Shown: positions 11,963 through 24,300, counted from the stretch's first letter. The stretch is DNA of 64,000 nucleotides from Cryphonectria parasitica EP155 (GCF_011745365.1 NW_024468910.1:3810068-3874067); one strand, 5' to 3'. Made by a program: numbers and translations. Notes: a model not told the origin generated them from the sequence alone.

Positions 11963-13477
11963 GTAATCCAGGTACTACCGAGTATACTATGCGCGGAGTA
12001 CTACCATAGTATTACCGTAGAATAGCCCCTAGTAGGTGTGGCTCCCCCCTGTGGGAATAGAGTGGCACAAGGGAAAAAAAGTAGGCAGCGCCTCACGAGA
12101 GTGGTGGGCTTTGACCCGGCCACAAGCCTCCTCCTCCTCCTCATCCCACCCTCCCTCGCATGCCACCTGCAGGTACTTCCTTCAAACGGATACTACGGGA
12201 CTTTTAGGACAGAGTACTAAGTAAGTATGGTATGCTAGAACCCGTCTGAGTCCTGCTTTTCCAGGGCCAGGACCCACCTGGAGGTCATGGCCCTCACCGA
12301 TCATGTAGACTGTCTGCCACCATAGTGATTTGGACCACTTGCAGCCACGCTCACCTGTACTTTGTACTGTCCCATACATAGACATAGGTACCTTCGACGA
12401 GGCGCTTCTACTAAGCCATCAACTCACCTGCATCATCACTGCCCTGCTGTCTGCCCACTAAGAACAGAACACGCTGCGCACCGGTAGTTGCGTGGTTGTA
12501 TTGCTTGTGATCTTGATCGTCCCGTCCCACATCGTTCATCCGCCTTCAGGTCTGCTTATTCCACCAACCCACACAACACATGCTTGGCCCCCCCGTCCGA
12601 GCCCTCCCCCTCCCTCTCTTCCTCTTGCCAGATCGAATCCAGCTGGTCGGGCCCAAGTCACAATCAATGACAATTAGCCATTTTCAAATTGTTCTTTTTG
12701 GGAGGTGTGGATTATTCTTCCCTCTTCTCAATCTCAATCTCAATTCCCCCGCCGCCTTTGCCCCCAAGAAAACCTGGTTTGTCATTCCGAGCCTCAACTC
12801 GCCCCTCGTTCATCTTTTCCCGTCAACCTGCTATAGTAACTCGACCCCAAGCTGAATCATCCAACATTTTCCGATCTTCGTCCCTGTCCCTCCAAGTCCC
12901 TTTCTCGCCTCCGCTTAATCACACCCCCCCCCCCCCACTCTTCCCAGAACCAGGATTCAATTACTCTCTAGACATAATTTCCACTCAGTTGTTTGGGCAA
13001 ACTCTTTAACCTTTTGATTTCAGCTGTGCGCCACCCTCGTACAAAACACACACACGCATAGCATTTCAGATTTCCCAACGCACCTGGGGGCTGAGTTGAA
13101 CTCATCTTCAAGACACTTACGGGCCCACATTGGTCTGGACGAGTGCACGGTCGAAACAAAAAGGTCGCTGCGCGCGGGTCGGTCTCCTTCGCCTCAACTG
13201 CCTTAACGAAATCGAAACCACCACCCAAAGCTCGCGCCACGATCCATCCTCGCCAGCGCCACAACCACACAGCCTCGACATTTCGTCACTCGCGCCAAGT
13301 CCGCTCCCCAGCCTGGGAGAATGCCCCCAGGGACGCGACAAGTGAGGAATAATTTCTAGGCATGTGCAGGCCCGACGACGACCAAATATTTGGATCCTGC
13401 GGCAATTGATTCCCGCCACACACACGAAACACGACACCAGCGATCGCAACCCTCAGCATCCTCGTCATCCCCGCCTC

Positions 13478-15092
13478 ATGGCATCCGACGCTGCACCAAC
13501 AGCACCAGATCCACCCCTCGCCACGGCCACCCACGCGACGGCCGTCGCACCGTCCACCTCAGCCCTGCCTCCAACAACCTCTATTCCGTCTCCTCCTCCT
13601 CTACCACCGCCTGTCGCTACAGATTCGCCCATACAGCCGTCTGGCCATACCAATAACAAGAGGCCTCGTGAAGAGTCCCCGATCTCGCCGACCTCCAATA
13701 CCTCCGCCGCCCAGTTTAACCGCGACTACTCTCCGTCCAAAGTTGCTCGTCTCGGCCTGACAGCGCAGTTGTCCCCCCCATTTCAGCTCACCGGTGCCGC
13801 CGCGGTCGCGGAGGAGCGGCGACGGAGGGAAGAGGAACAGAGGCGCAACCCGCCTGGGGTCAGCGAGAACCCCAACCACAAGGCTCTGAGCGACCTCATG
13901 TCCGGATCCACCATGACAGTCAGCCGTCCACAGGACGCGCCAGCAGCAATGGACGAGATCGCACTGGCCGCCGAGGCCACGAAAGCCCTCGGTCCTGTCA
14001 CGATACCGCAGCCTAACGTCTCGGATGCCAGGACAGACATCAGCCCCCCGCACAGTGCGTCGAGCACAGGAGGAGGCGCCGCCGCCGCCGATAGCCATGC
14101 CTTGATGAACAGTCCGGGTCCCATGGATGTCGACCAGCGCAGCGACAGGCAGAGTTTTGCGTCTCAGCCTGACGTGCAGATGGCAGAGAAGGCGGCCACC
14201 TCTCTGTCCTATCCGGGCGTCCTGCCGCCCAGCGGTACCGCGCAGTCACCCGGGCCTCCACCTCGACCAGCCAGCCTCCCCCACGGTGCTGAGCCGATGC
14301 CAATCTCGTCCAAGAAGCACAAGTGCCCATACTGCGACACGGAGTTTACGCGCCATCACAATCTGAAGAGCCACCTCCTCACCCACAGCCAGGAGAAGCC
14401 ATACCTGTGCAAGGATTGTAACTTGAGGTTCCGACGCCTCCACGACCTGAAGCGTCATGGCAAGCTGCACACTGGCGAGAAGAATCACGAGTGCTCAAAG
14501 TGTGGTCGCAAGTTCGCACGAGGTGATGCGTTAGCCCGTCACAGTAAAGGCGCTGGTGGTTGTGCCGGCCGGCGCGCCTCCATGGGAAGTTACGGCGACC
14601 AGGGTGAGTATGACGGTGCCTCTCGGAATGACGGTGATGAATCCATGGGTGGAGTGAGTTACGACGACAATGGCGACGTGGACATGACCGAGGAAGAGCG
14701 TCGCAGGCAGAGTCTACCCGCCATCAAGGCCCCTCATGCCCTGGGTCCAGAAGCTGTTGGTCCGAATTCTCGCACCTACCCGCCCGCTGGTAGCCTGCGC
14801 GCAGGAGCTCCAAGCGTCCTCTACCCGCCCAACAATAGCAGCGCTGCTGGCCCTTCAAGCCTGGCGAGCAATATCACTGGTAAGCTCCCCTCTCTCCCTT
14901 CTCATCCCTCTGCAAGCTCTTCCATCCCCGTTCCTCCATTCTCCCTCGTGCACGTGTCAGCAACGATACTGGAGGCTCACCATCGCATCATCAAGGCATC
15001 ACCGAGAGCCCCAAGCCATTGAGCCCTGCAGTGCACGACCAGGCACGACAGCGCTCGCCAGGGCTGGCTTCCCAATACCAACACCAGCAGCA

Positions 15093-15123
<31 letters not shown>

Positions 15124-15597
15124 TATGCTCGACGCCCATCTGAACGAGACATACATCCTTTGCCACCGCTGCCACCACCACACAGTACAATAGACCCTCT
15201 TGTCCACGTCATACGCCTTCATCAGCCAACTAACAGCTTACAAGGTCAATCGCACCCTTCAGGGCTGGCAGCCAACGCTCCGACGCACACCAGGCTGTCT
15301 AATGGGCCCGTCAACCACGGCAACAGCGGCGAGTCTTCGGCCAATCTTTTCGCGCAAGGCGATCAGGCTGTGTGGACCTACTTGCAGCAGCTCGAGGAGA
15401 GGGTCAAGGACCTCAGCGAGCGGCTTGCGTCCGTCGAAAATGTCTCAAACGCACGAGAGGCGCGGCTCACCTCTGTAGAGAGCACTCTCACCCAACGAGA
15501 CTCCAAGATCGGCTTCATGGAACTCGAGATCGCCGGTTTACGAAAGGCACTGGCTGAGAGCCGTCCGCACAACGATGGTGTGGCTCAGACAGCCTAG
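13478..15597 (+). CDS. C2H2 zinc-finger transcription factor with poly-Q and coiled coil
   Basis: Nuclear DNA-binding regulator of unknown target. The first exon is 13478-14879. The main 3' exon ends at 15597, and the best intron is 14880-14995, because that acceptor keeps frame (NITG to ITESPKP) and follows a CTCAC branch-like site. A Pro/Ser/Thr-rich N-terminus comes first. Three zinc fingers span about residues 283-365: CPYC...HLLTH, CKDC...HGKLH, and a third ending in HSKGAGGC. The linker HTGEK is intact and the HNLKSH and HDLKRH helices are clear. A poly-Q run (15084-15123) follows, and the C-terminus is a coiled coil with heptads such as LEERVKDLSERLASVE, probably for dimerisation. A second possible intron (15185-15244) is in frame. 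Start chosen at MASDAAP because upstream sequence reads as leader. Confidence 0.85.
15084..15123 (+). repeat. CAG repeat in coding sequence (poly-Q)
   Basis: A near-pure CAG tract encodes about 13 glutamines in the C2H2 factor, between the zinc fingers and the coiled coil. A few CAA or CAC codons interrupt its 5' side. Confidence 0.95.
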
Positions 15598-16883
15598 GGG
15601 GCTTGCCATCCCGCCATCTGTGCCATGACGGCAAACTTGGAGCCTATTGCCTCGAAATCATAGAATCCCGTCTCAACCCTCTTTCTCCCCCTCCCTCTCT
15701 CTCCCTTCTCCCTCTCTCTCCCCCCTTATTGATTCCACCTAATTTTTTTTTGTTCAACGCGTATCAAGCATATTACTGGCGTGGAGTTATGATGGATCAT
15801 TCACTACCGGACTCCTTGCACTTTTTGAATTCACAGCATTCATATCCAAAAATCGTTGGTCGCCTCCGCCAATATCCATATCGTTTTGCGTCTGCCGCAT
15901 TATTGTTCTCTCCTCCCTCGCTACGCCCAACATTCTTGATTTGTGCTTCTTTTCTCTCATCTTTGACGGCAGGCTTTTTGAAATTCTGGGACGAGGTCCA
16001 ACTGTTACAGGGGAAAACGGCGTAGGTATGAGAAAGGGGATACAGGCGTCAAAATTGTGGTCAGATTTCGTCCTATCAACGGTACTGGAGGATGTCTTGG
16101 GTTTTCATGGTATTTTGAACTCGACGGTCGTTAATTCCCAATCTTTTTGTTTTCTTTCGTTTCCTTTGCCTGGTACTTTGGTGCTGGTTTGGCCCACAAG
16201 ACGGTGGTGTTTGCGATACGCAAACGGGATCAAGCTCAGTTGAGACTTAATAAATGGGGAATAGAATTATGGATCCATCATGGCAATGAGCGTTGGAAAC
16301 TGTGCCATTGCTTGTTCAATGCTGTCAGGTACTCTTGACTCCGGTTTTCAGTGTCCTTCATCTTGCATTACATTCTTCGCTTGAGGCCTCCCAAGTACAA
16401 TGCGCCCACATCACAGCAGCAGCATTTTAGGGAAAGCAGCCCCTGATAAAGTGAGTGTGCCCTATACCTCCCAAGCTTACAGCCCAAAGTCAATTCATTA
16501 TTGATCCATCAATTATAGGGAGACAAACCTTCAATCAGTCTTTCAGTAAGGGAGCTGCTCAAGAGCAAACTGATTTCAACCCGTGTTCTGCATGTGCGGT
16601 CGCTTATGGTGTTTCTATTTTGGATTACGACAGTGGATGGGGGACAGACATGGGGGTCCGTCACCAAGTTGATTACTATTACTACGTACTATGTCTGGTA
16701 CAGCACTGTACCATAGTACCATGTACCACAGTAAGTAGTCCATGTGAGTGGGCCCTGTTTTACCACCACGGAGCAGTTGGCGCTTTCGTCGACTTCCACC
16801 TTTCGTCGACGCCTGACCCACCCTTTGTGCACTCAAGATGATGGTTTCCTGGTTATGCCAACCAGTTTTACCAGTTTCTTCTC
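15598..16883. other. Intergenic region before the HET gene
   Basis: No gene seen. CT-rich DNA follows the C2H2 gene. A GTAC-rich repeat copy at about 16683-16800 lies directly upstream of the HET start codon. Confidence 0.6.
16683..16800 (+). repeat. Diverged dispersed repeat, copy 1
   Basis: Resembles 44760-44880 over about 110 bases. Shared blocks in the same order are TAGTACCATGT, AGTAG(A/T)CCATGTG(A/G)GTG, a GTTTTA(C/G)CAC block, GAGCA(G/A)TTGG and CGAC. It is visible only by eye alignment. Confidence 0.5.
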
Positions 16884-18344
16884 ATGGCGCTCTGTACAAC
16901 TTGCCAGGGCATTCCTTTTGAATCTTTGCCCGCAACGCCCGAGATCCATACGATTCGCTTAGCTAATGACACGGAACTCCCCTCATTCAGTCCATTCTAT
17001 TCTTGGGGCCCAGCAGCGCGCGATGACGCGCCTCTAGGGTTCCCATACCATGCTCATTTCAGAGCCCTGTCGAGATCGGCTGCATCGTGTGGTCTCTGCG
17101 CCGTTGTCCACGCGGGCGTGCAGGAATGGGTCGCAAACTACCGCCGGACAGAAGCAAGTGATTTGTGGCAGTGGTACCGGCGCGAGCGCGCTGCGACGGA
17201 GACGATACCGGCGTGGGAGAGACTCTGGCTTACGAGACGCGTTGGCGGGGCTGAAGGGTTCATTGTCTTGGCCCGAGACCCGAATATCAAGCAGAGGGCG
17301 CATCTGCTCACCGGTGTTGGGATAAGTGTCGAGGCCTGTACGTCAGTCTGTCCAGGCACCCTTGTCGCTACTCTCGTGGGCTTGGTGCGCGGAGTCTCCC
17401 TCCTGCTGACTCTTTTGAGACCGTTAAGCCAGCCCCTTGGCATATGCCATCCCTCAGCGGCCTTTGGATGTGGATTCTGGGTCTCAAGGCAGCTTTGAGG
17501 TCACATCTAGGTGGTTGAGAGAATGTGTTGAACATCATGACGCCTGTAGGCCGAGGAACCAATCACTGCCGTCACGGGTGCTTGATGTCCGAGGTGCAGA
17601 GGATGTCAGACTTGTAGAGTGCGAGGAGGACCTGTCTGGGAAATACGCTTGCTTGTCCCACTGTGTAAGTTCTGTCGAACCCTGTTCCAAATCGGTGGCC
17701 CTCCCTATCCTGCCTTGGGAACCTTTTGCATGTTTGACAAACGATTGGTTCTCACTCTAGTGGGGCTCTTCGGCGTCCCTGACTACAACACGCGAGACCA
17801 TACAGGCGCGCCGCAGCGGCATCCGTCTCTCCGACCTCCCCAAGACGTTTGCCGATGCCGTGGCCATTTGCCGCCGTCACGAGATCCCCTATCTCTGGAT
17901 CGACAGCCTCTGCATCTGCCAGAACGACCACAACGACTGGGCGCTCGAGTCTTCCCGCATGGCGAGCGTGTACTCCAACGCGCACCTGGTGATCGCGGCG
18001 AGCCACGCCAGAGATAGCTCAGAGGGCTGTTTCCACAGCCGGGCGGGCCGCCCCTACGCTCGGGTCACGCTGCGCCGGTATGGAGACACTCCCGAGGCCG
18101 TGGTCTACGCGACGCTGTTGTACCCCAGCCTCGAGGCCCCAGAGTGGTCCGAGGACCGCGGCCGGTCGTTTGCCGATGAGCCTCTCGGGCAGCGAGGGTG
18201 GTGTCTGCAGGAACGTGTCTTGGCCAGCCGCACCTTGCATTTCAGCAGCAGGCAGATGTACTTTGAGTGCAGCGCTGGTATCGTCGGCGAGGATGGGTGT
18301 CGCGAGGGCGAGCGGTACTGTGATCTGCGGATGGCGTTTCCTTC

Positions 18345-18385
<41 letters not shown>

Positions 18386-19302
18386 CGCCACCTAATTCCG
18401 AGTTGTCACCAGCATCGGAGCAACAGAGGAGAAAGATACTCCTGAAGAGGTGGAACGACCTGCTCTGGGCCTACGGCCGCCGAAAGCTCACCAAGCGCAC
18501 AGACAAGCTGCCGGCCATGAGCGGGCTGGCGCAGCTGTTTGAGCAGATGATGGGGTCTACCTACATCGCAGGCCTATGGAGCCATGTGCTCATAGAAGGC
18601 CTCACATGGACCGGTCTGGACGGCGGGAGGCGGCCATACGCAGGCAGGGGCGGCGGCGGCGGCGGCGGCGATGACGACGACGACGATGACAACGTGTACG
18701 TCGGTCCGAGCTGGAGCTGGGCCAGCTTCGACGGTGTGCCCACGACAAGCGTCGAGGCAAACTGGACACCCATCGCCCGCGTCGAGGACTGGCGCGTCTC
18801 GCTGCGGAACCTGGCCAACCCGTACGGCGCGCTGACCGAAGCGTGGCTGCGTCTCTGGGCGCCCGTGGCAAAGTTGCGGCCTGAGGAGGCTGGGGAGCTG
18901 ACGCAGTACGGGCGGGACAGGGTGCAGCTGGGCCTGACGCCTCCGATGAGGGTTCACCTGTCGTCACAGTCTGCTGGGTTCACAACGGGACTGGTTGATT
19001 TGTACTTGGATGATGACGACAGCGCGAGGAAGGGGGTGTGGCGTGAGTGGGAATTGGATGTTGTCTTTCTGGGTGGGTACCTTTCTCCGCGGGTCAACGG
19101 GGGAGAAGAGAAGGAGAAGAAAGATCAGTCACCCAGGAGCCAGAGGGATTGGTGGCGAGTGAGAGGCCTGGCCATACGGACGGTCAGAAATGAGCGGCTG
19201 GGAGAGGAACAAAAAATAAGAGTGGGCTGGATGGATGTACACGGTGAAGCGAGCAGGCTTGTCCAGGACGAGACTTGCTGGCAATCAATTACCTTAGTAT
19301 AG
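16884..19302 (+). CDS. HET-domain (heterokaryon incompatibility) protein
   Basis: Member of the fungal HET family, which can trigger programmed cell death on recognition of non-self. Exons are 16884-17337, 17429-17664 and 17761-19302, giving 743 residues. The N-terminus has CxxC and CGLC motifs (CTTCQG, SCGLCAVVH) common in this family. The HET domain begins at YACLSHCWG (about residue 225, across the second intron). It continues through LPKTFADAVAICRRHEIPYLWIDSLCICQND, then WALESSRMASVYSNAHLVIAASHA and the LGQRGWCLQERVLASRTLHF block. The domain is followed by a 13-residue poly-Q run (about 426-438), and a Gly run then Asp run (about 526-541). No STAND/NLR module or lipase partner is adjacent. 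Whether it has an allelic incompatibility role cannot be read from one sequence. Confidence 0.92.
18346..18384 (+). repeat. Coding (CAG)n, poly-Q in HET protein
   Basis: Twelve CAG codons and one CAA encode 13 glutamines after the HET domain, in frame. Confidence 0.95.
18646..18693 (+). repeat. Coding GGC then GAC repeats (poly-Gly, poly-Asp) in HET protein
   Basis: Adjacent GGC and GAC/GAT trinucleotide runs encode about seven Gly and seven Asp residues, in frame, just before a WSWAS segment. Confidence 0.9.
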
Positions 19303-19727
19303 CATGGAACAATGTTGGGGGGGGGGGGGGGCAGAGGAGTAGTCTTTCACCATCGCTTTGAGAGAATGTGAGTCGTAGGTATTGCTGAATGTACAACACA
19401 TAAGACTGTGTTGTAACCATCAAAAAAGCATGCATGCATCGGTCCAACTAGCACTATACCAGACGGTGGATAGTTCATAGATGAGTGTGAGTTTGGGGGG
19501 CGGGGGGCGCACGAGCGACTCGAAATGACCATGTCTGTATCACATCATGGGATGGGAGCTCTATAATAATCGTCAAATAGCAGGGCTCTATTTCATTGTC
19601 AAAACGTTGTTTTACAAAAGGGTTTGGCCGTGGGAAGCAATCCTTCCATTGATGCATCCCACCTGATCTGTTCGTGGTCACATCCGTCCACCCGTGGCTG
19701 TCATCATCACCGCTTCTGTCCCCTTGC
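19303..19727. other. Convergent intergenic region with G15 run
   Basis: Separates the HET and PUP1 3' ends. It holds a run of 15 G at 19317-19331 immediately after the HET stop codon and another G-rich patch near 19495-19508. No gene. Confidence 0.7.
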
Positions 19728-20700
19728 CTATGTGTCGACGTCCATCTTCTCACCCTCAGCCGGCAGCTCGTGCACGCTCACAAACTTCATGATTTCGTCC
19801 TTCTTGATGACCTTCTCGTTCAGCACCGCCGTCGTACCCTTGGGGAACTTGTAGCTCTTGAGTTTCTGGCTCCTCTCGTTAGGCTTGACGTAGCCTCTGT
19901 GAAGCGTCGTCTTGTCTGCTGTGATGACCGCCACGTCCACGTTGCTTCCCGAGCCCAGGTCGTTGAAGATACCTGCCTGGATGGCCTGGCTGCACAGTTC
20001 CATCGCCTCCTCCTTGGTGAGCTCCGCCTTCCAACTCGACTCGAACACGCTCATGGCCGCGAGCGAGCCAGAGCCCATCGTCACGTACGGCAGCTTGTCC
20101 GTGCTGCCGTGTGCGTGCACCGTAAACAGGTGCGTGCCAGTAGGGTCGACGCCCGCCACGACGAGGTATGCGCCGATGTGGCCCTGGTGTCGGAACAGGT
20201 GCTGTTTCAAGAGGGTCATACAAGTTACCACGCGGGGTTTGCGGCCGGTCGATAAGGAGTGCAGCTCCAGGTTGGAGGAGATGAGGGCCGTCGTGAATTC
20301 GGTGTCGGCGGCGGTACCGGCGCCTGCGCACCAGATCTGGGGTGCGATGTAGTGCAACTTCTCGCAGTTCTTGTCGGCAACGATGGGACCCGATGTAGCG
20401 CGCGTATCAGCCGCGATCTATATGTACGGTGAGAAGTGCAGGTTAGCTAGGGCTATTGTTTCCCAGGGACCGAGAAGCTCGTCGACGTGGTTGTTAATGT
20501 GCATCTGTGACCAAGGGTGGCACTGGAGGCGTGACGGGGAGGGGTTCTCGAAGAAGGAGGAATTTTGTACTGACCACCACGCCGCCATCGAATATGCATC
20601 CCACGATGGTGGTTCCTGTGCTGGTGGCTTTCGGAAGTGGGACGCCTCGCGCGTGCAGCGCAGCGTTGCGGTTGTAGTTCGAGAAGTCGAAACCGGGCAT
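19728..20700 (-). CDS. PUP1: 20S proteasome subunit beta-2 (trypsin-like, Pup1)
   Basis: Catalytic beta-2 subunit of the 20S proteasome, cleaving after basic residues in nucleus and cytoplasm. Exons on the minus strand are 20700-20575 and 20417-19728, giving 271 residues. The propeptide of 29 residues ends KATSTG, so the mature catalytic Thr is residue 30 (TTIVG), exactly as in yeast Pup1. The intron falls in GVV-IAADTR, and the conserved core continues with [64 protein letters not shown] and [14 protein letters not shown]. The C-terminal extension (KGTTAVLNE...) is the arm that wraps around the neighbouring beta-3 subunit. The gene shares a divergent promoter region with Nup159. Confidence 0.97.
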
Positions 20701-21337
20701 CGTGGCGACAGTTGTGTTGTCGAGCAGTGGGAATTCCCTCTCAAAATGAGGTAGATACAATTCAATCACTTGGTATCGAGAGAGTTGGAAGGGATTTGAG
20801 GTGGAGGGCTGATGGTAATAAAGAAAGGTTGCGGGCTTGGGGCGTTTGGCTGGTTGTCGAGAGGTGAGGTCGGTTGCCAGCCAGCGTGAGAGAGAGCTCA
20901 ACAGGCAAGCTGGGATGACGAGGCTGCAGGCCTGCCGTGTCTGCCTTCCAGCAGAGGCCTGAGAGCTGATCCATGATCCCTGCGCCTGGTCCAAGCTCCT
21001 AGAATGCAGGGGTCTCTCTGGGCAGGCTGTCCAACTGCAACTGAAGCGCGATCTTTCAGTGCATTGGCAGCATTCACATTTCTTTTAACCTCGACAACAC
21101 ACACTTCCTTGCTGCTTTCTACGACCAAGCTTTTCCCGTATTGCATCTTGATCGTGGAACCAGAGGCATCTTTGAAGTCTTTACTTAATTTGTCACCCTG
21201 AATCGAGAGGAACAGAGAGGAACTTCTCTGCGCGCGCAACGATTTGATCTGTCCATGATCAGAACCTAAAGCGCGAACCGTTTGCACTGGCCACGGAGCG
21301 CCAGCCTGAGTCCAGACGGCAAACGAGGCGCGAAACC
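20701..21337. promoter_or_regulatory. Divergent promoter region of PUP1 and NUP159
   Basis: A region of 637 bases between the two start codons on opposite strands, with no gene inside. It must hold both promoters. No exact copy of the yeast proteasome element GGTGGCAAA was found on either strand. Confidence 0.6.
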
Positions 21338-24300
21338 ATGGACGCCACGCAGGGAGGTGGCCAAAATGTTGAGGTCACCGATAGTGATGCAATACAGACC
21401 GAGGTAGAGTCCTAGAATATCCTCAATGCGGAGTACGCCAATCACTGACTGACGCGCTCCTTGCAAAACAGAGCCTCGGATTCGCACCCTTTGCTGGAGA
21501 TGCGAAAGTCCAGCTCACGCCCAAGTGGTCCCCACCGCCTGCACCGACAGCCTCGCTCCTCGCCATTGCATCACGCAAAGGCATAGTCGCTGCAGCTGGT
21601 CCAGATGGTATCTACATCGCCCCGACGGACTCGGTGCGGAAGGCATTCGACAACGACAAAAATGGGGACACCGAAGTCAGACCCTTCGACGCCCAGACGA
21701 AGATACCAATGTCCATACGGATATCACACTTGGCCTTCACACCCGACGAGCAATACTTGATCGTGTCTGCCGAGCAGGGCGGTGGCCTGGCTGTTTATGA
21801 GACACAGACGCTGTTCCAGGGGAACGGGCAGGCGGCTTTCGAGATCAGTACCAGTGGTGAAGCTGTCAAGACGTTGGTGCCCAATCCTATGTCTGAGCTG
21901 GCAGAGTTCTGTGCTGTCGTGACAAACAATGGCAACCTTTTGATGGCCAACTTCAAGCAGAAGTCACTTGTCAATGGATCAAATGGTCCCGTCATCCGCA
22001 GCGGAGTCACGTCTGCTGGCTGGAGCACCAAAGGCAAGCAGCTGGTTGCCGGCCTAGCCAGTGGCGATATCGTCCAGATGACACCGGATGGCGTTGAGAA
22101 AGCACAGATACCCAAGCCAGCATTCTTGGAGAACTACCATGTGGCATCCATTGCTTGGCTGGAGAATCATCTTTTCCTGGCCGTCTTCAACGAGAACACT
22201 GGATCGCCACCGAATTCCGAGTTTCTGGCTATCACGCGGCACGCGCCTGCAGGTCAGACACCATCTTTCGAGTTCCGAAAGCTGGTTAACCCCGTTCCTT
22301 CTTTCGAGGACGCAGCTCCTCATCCTACAATCCTGCGCCTTCGAGACCACCCGCCTGCTATCCATGAGCTGTTGATCGTGGCATCCTCAGCGACAGGAGA
22401 CTTGGGGCTGGTCACAAAATCCAAAGCTCCGCTAGCTACCGACCTGCCCGCAGACTCGATCACCAACGTTCTTATCACCACCGAGTTCACTGATGACTCA
22501 AGGAGGGCGACTCTGCCTACAGACGAGGATTTAACTGACACCTACCCCGTCGGATTCGCGTTGGACCTGTCCAGCAGAGACAAGGTTTACAAGCCTGTGC
22601 CGGCTGATGAGGAGATCGAGTATTCACCAGGCCCCCTACCTGCCGTATGTGCACTGAACAAGGACGGAGTTCTTGCCGGTTGGTGGATGGTGTACTACGA
22701 TGCTGTGAAAGAAAACATCACGTATCCAGGCTTGACAGCGCTCCAGGGCGAGCCTGCTCCACAACCTGCCGCACCTACTACCACCAAGGCACCCTTTGCC
22801 TCACAACCCACGAGTTCTGCCTTCGGAGGCTCATCTGCTTTCGGTAGTACAGCGTCAGCCTTGACACCCTCTTCAGCACCATCAAACTCCTTCGGAGCAG
22901 GTTCTACGACAGCAGCAGCACCTGCCTTTGGCGCGCCATCTTTTGGAACTCCCGGTCTCGGAGGCAAGCCTGCGGCGCCGGCATTTGGCCAGGCTGGCGG
23001 ACTCGGATCGAGGTCTTCACCGTGGGCCACGGCATCTACGAATGCATCCCCTGCTTTCGGCTCCCATGGTTTTTCGAGCTCCGCAGGCCCTGCTGTCGGA
23101 GGTTCCACAGGCGGCAAGGTGTTTGGTGGCGGTGCAGCCTCCAGTGGTTCCGCAACGGGTGGTGGTTTCGCATCACTTGCAGGACAGAGCGGGTTTGCAA
23201 GTCTTGGAGGCAACAACATTGGCCAGAGTCTCTTCTCGAAAACGTCTTCATCAGCCAGCCCCTTCGGTGCAGCGAGCACAGGACAGAATGCATTCGGTGG
23301 AGGAAACCAGAGCTCGTTTGGCGGAGGGAACCAGAGCAGCTTTGGTACTGGTAAGCCGTTTGGTTCTGCCGCGTTTGGATCGCAAAACACATCCATGGAC
23401 AAAGGCACGGCATTTCCAGCTCAGAGCACAGCAGATAAAGGTGGATCTACTGCCTTTGGCGCGTCTCCATTCGTCCTCGGAACGACGTTCAAAGCAGACC
23501 CTGCTACTGCCAATGACAACGAGAAACCAAGTGGCAAGGGCGGCCTCAGCCTCGGAGGATTTGGCTTGTCATTAGATGATTCTGCTCCTAAATCAACTCC
23601 TGCAGAGCCGAAGGACGATGCCATGTCTGGAGCAAGTTCGGTCGAGCAAGAGAAACCAAAGTCTCTCTTCGGTACGCCTCAGGAATCTACGACGCCAACG
23701 TCCACGCCTGTTCCGTCCAGGTATTTCTCTTCGACCGACACCGCGAATCCCAAGCCAAATCCTTTCGGCGGGCCTGCATCGACTAGTAGTTTATTCGGGT
23801 CTAGAGCATCACAACCGAACGTGTCCAAGGCCAATCCATTCACTCAGACCAGTGCGAACCAGCCCACGCCAAGCCCTGGCCCATTCGGCAGTTCGTTTGG
23901 CATCAACAAGTCTAACCCATTCGCTCCGACCCAAGCCACGAGCACGCCGGAGGCTGCAGACGATACGTCTGACCCTCCATTGCCACCAGATGCAACGAGT
24001 AAGGCCGCTTACCCATTTGGCGAAAGCTCCTCGTCTTCCATAGCCTCCACTAAAACAACAGAAGACCACAAGAAGCCCACCGAGTCTGTCGACGACGCTC
24101 CTCTGCCACCGGACTTCCTTGCCCCGAAGAGCAAGGCAAAGGCAGATGCTGAGGCCATGCCGCCTCCTTTGCCCAAAGAAGAGCCTTCGGTTCCCGAGGA
24201 AGCGCCTTTGCCGCCAGATTTCGTCACCAAACCGAAATCCGACCAAAAGCTGACCTCGGTAGAGCCTTCGGCGGCTCCCAGCATTCCTGAGAGCTCCGAA

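Larger units (their letters stand above)
9325..13477. other. Long gene-poor intergenic region
   Basis: About 4.1 kb with no supported gene. It contains an A37 run (11150-11186) with tRNA box-like sequence upstream, AG-rich patches near 9655-9680, and TAGTA/GTAC-rich stretches (about 10960-11100, 11940-12030 and 12190-12230). A perfect-but-one inverted repeat lies at 11890-11962. A pyrimidine-rich leader before the C2H2 gene (about 12560-13470) carries a short poly-C run near 12926. Confidence 0.6.

Noticed and set aside
22695..23408. Minus-strand open frame of 237 codons
   Set aside because: Antisense to the FG-repeat part of NUP159. Pro/Ala-rich translation without domain features.
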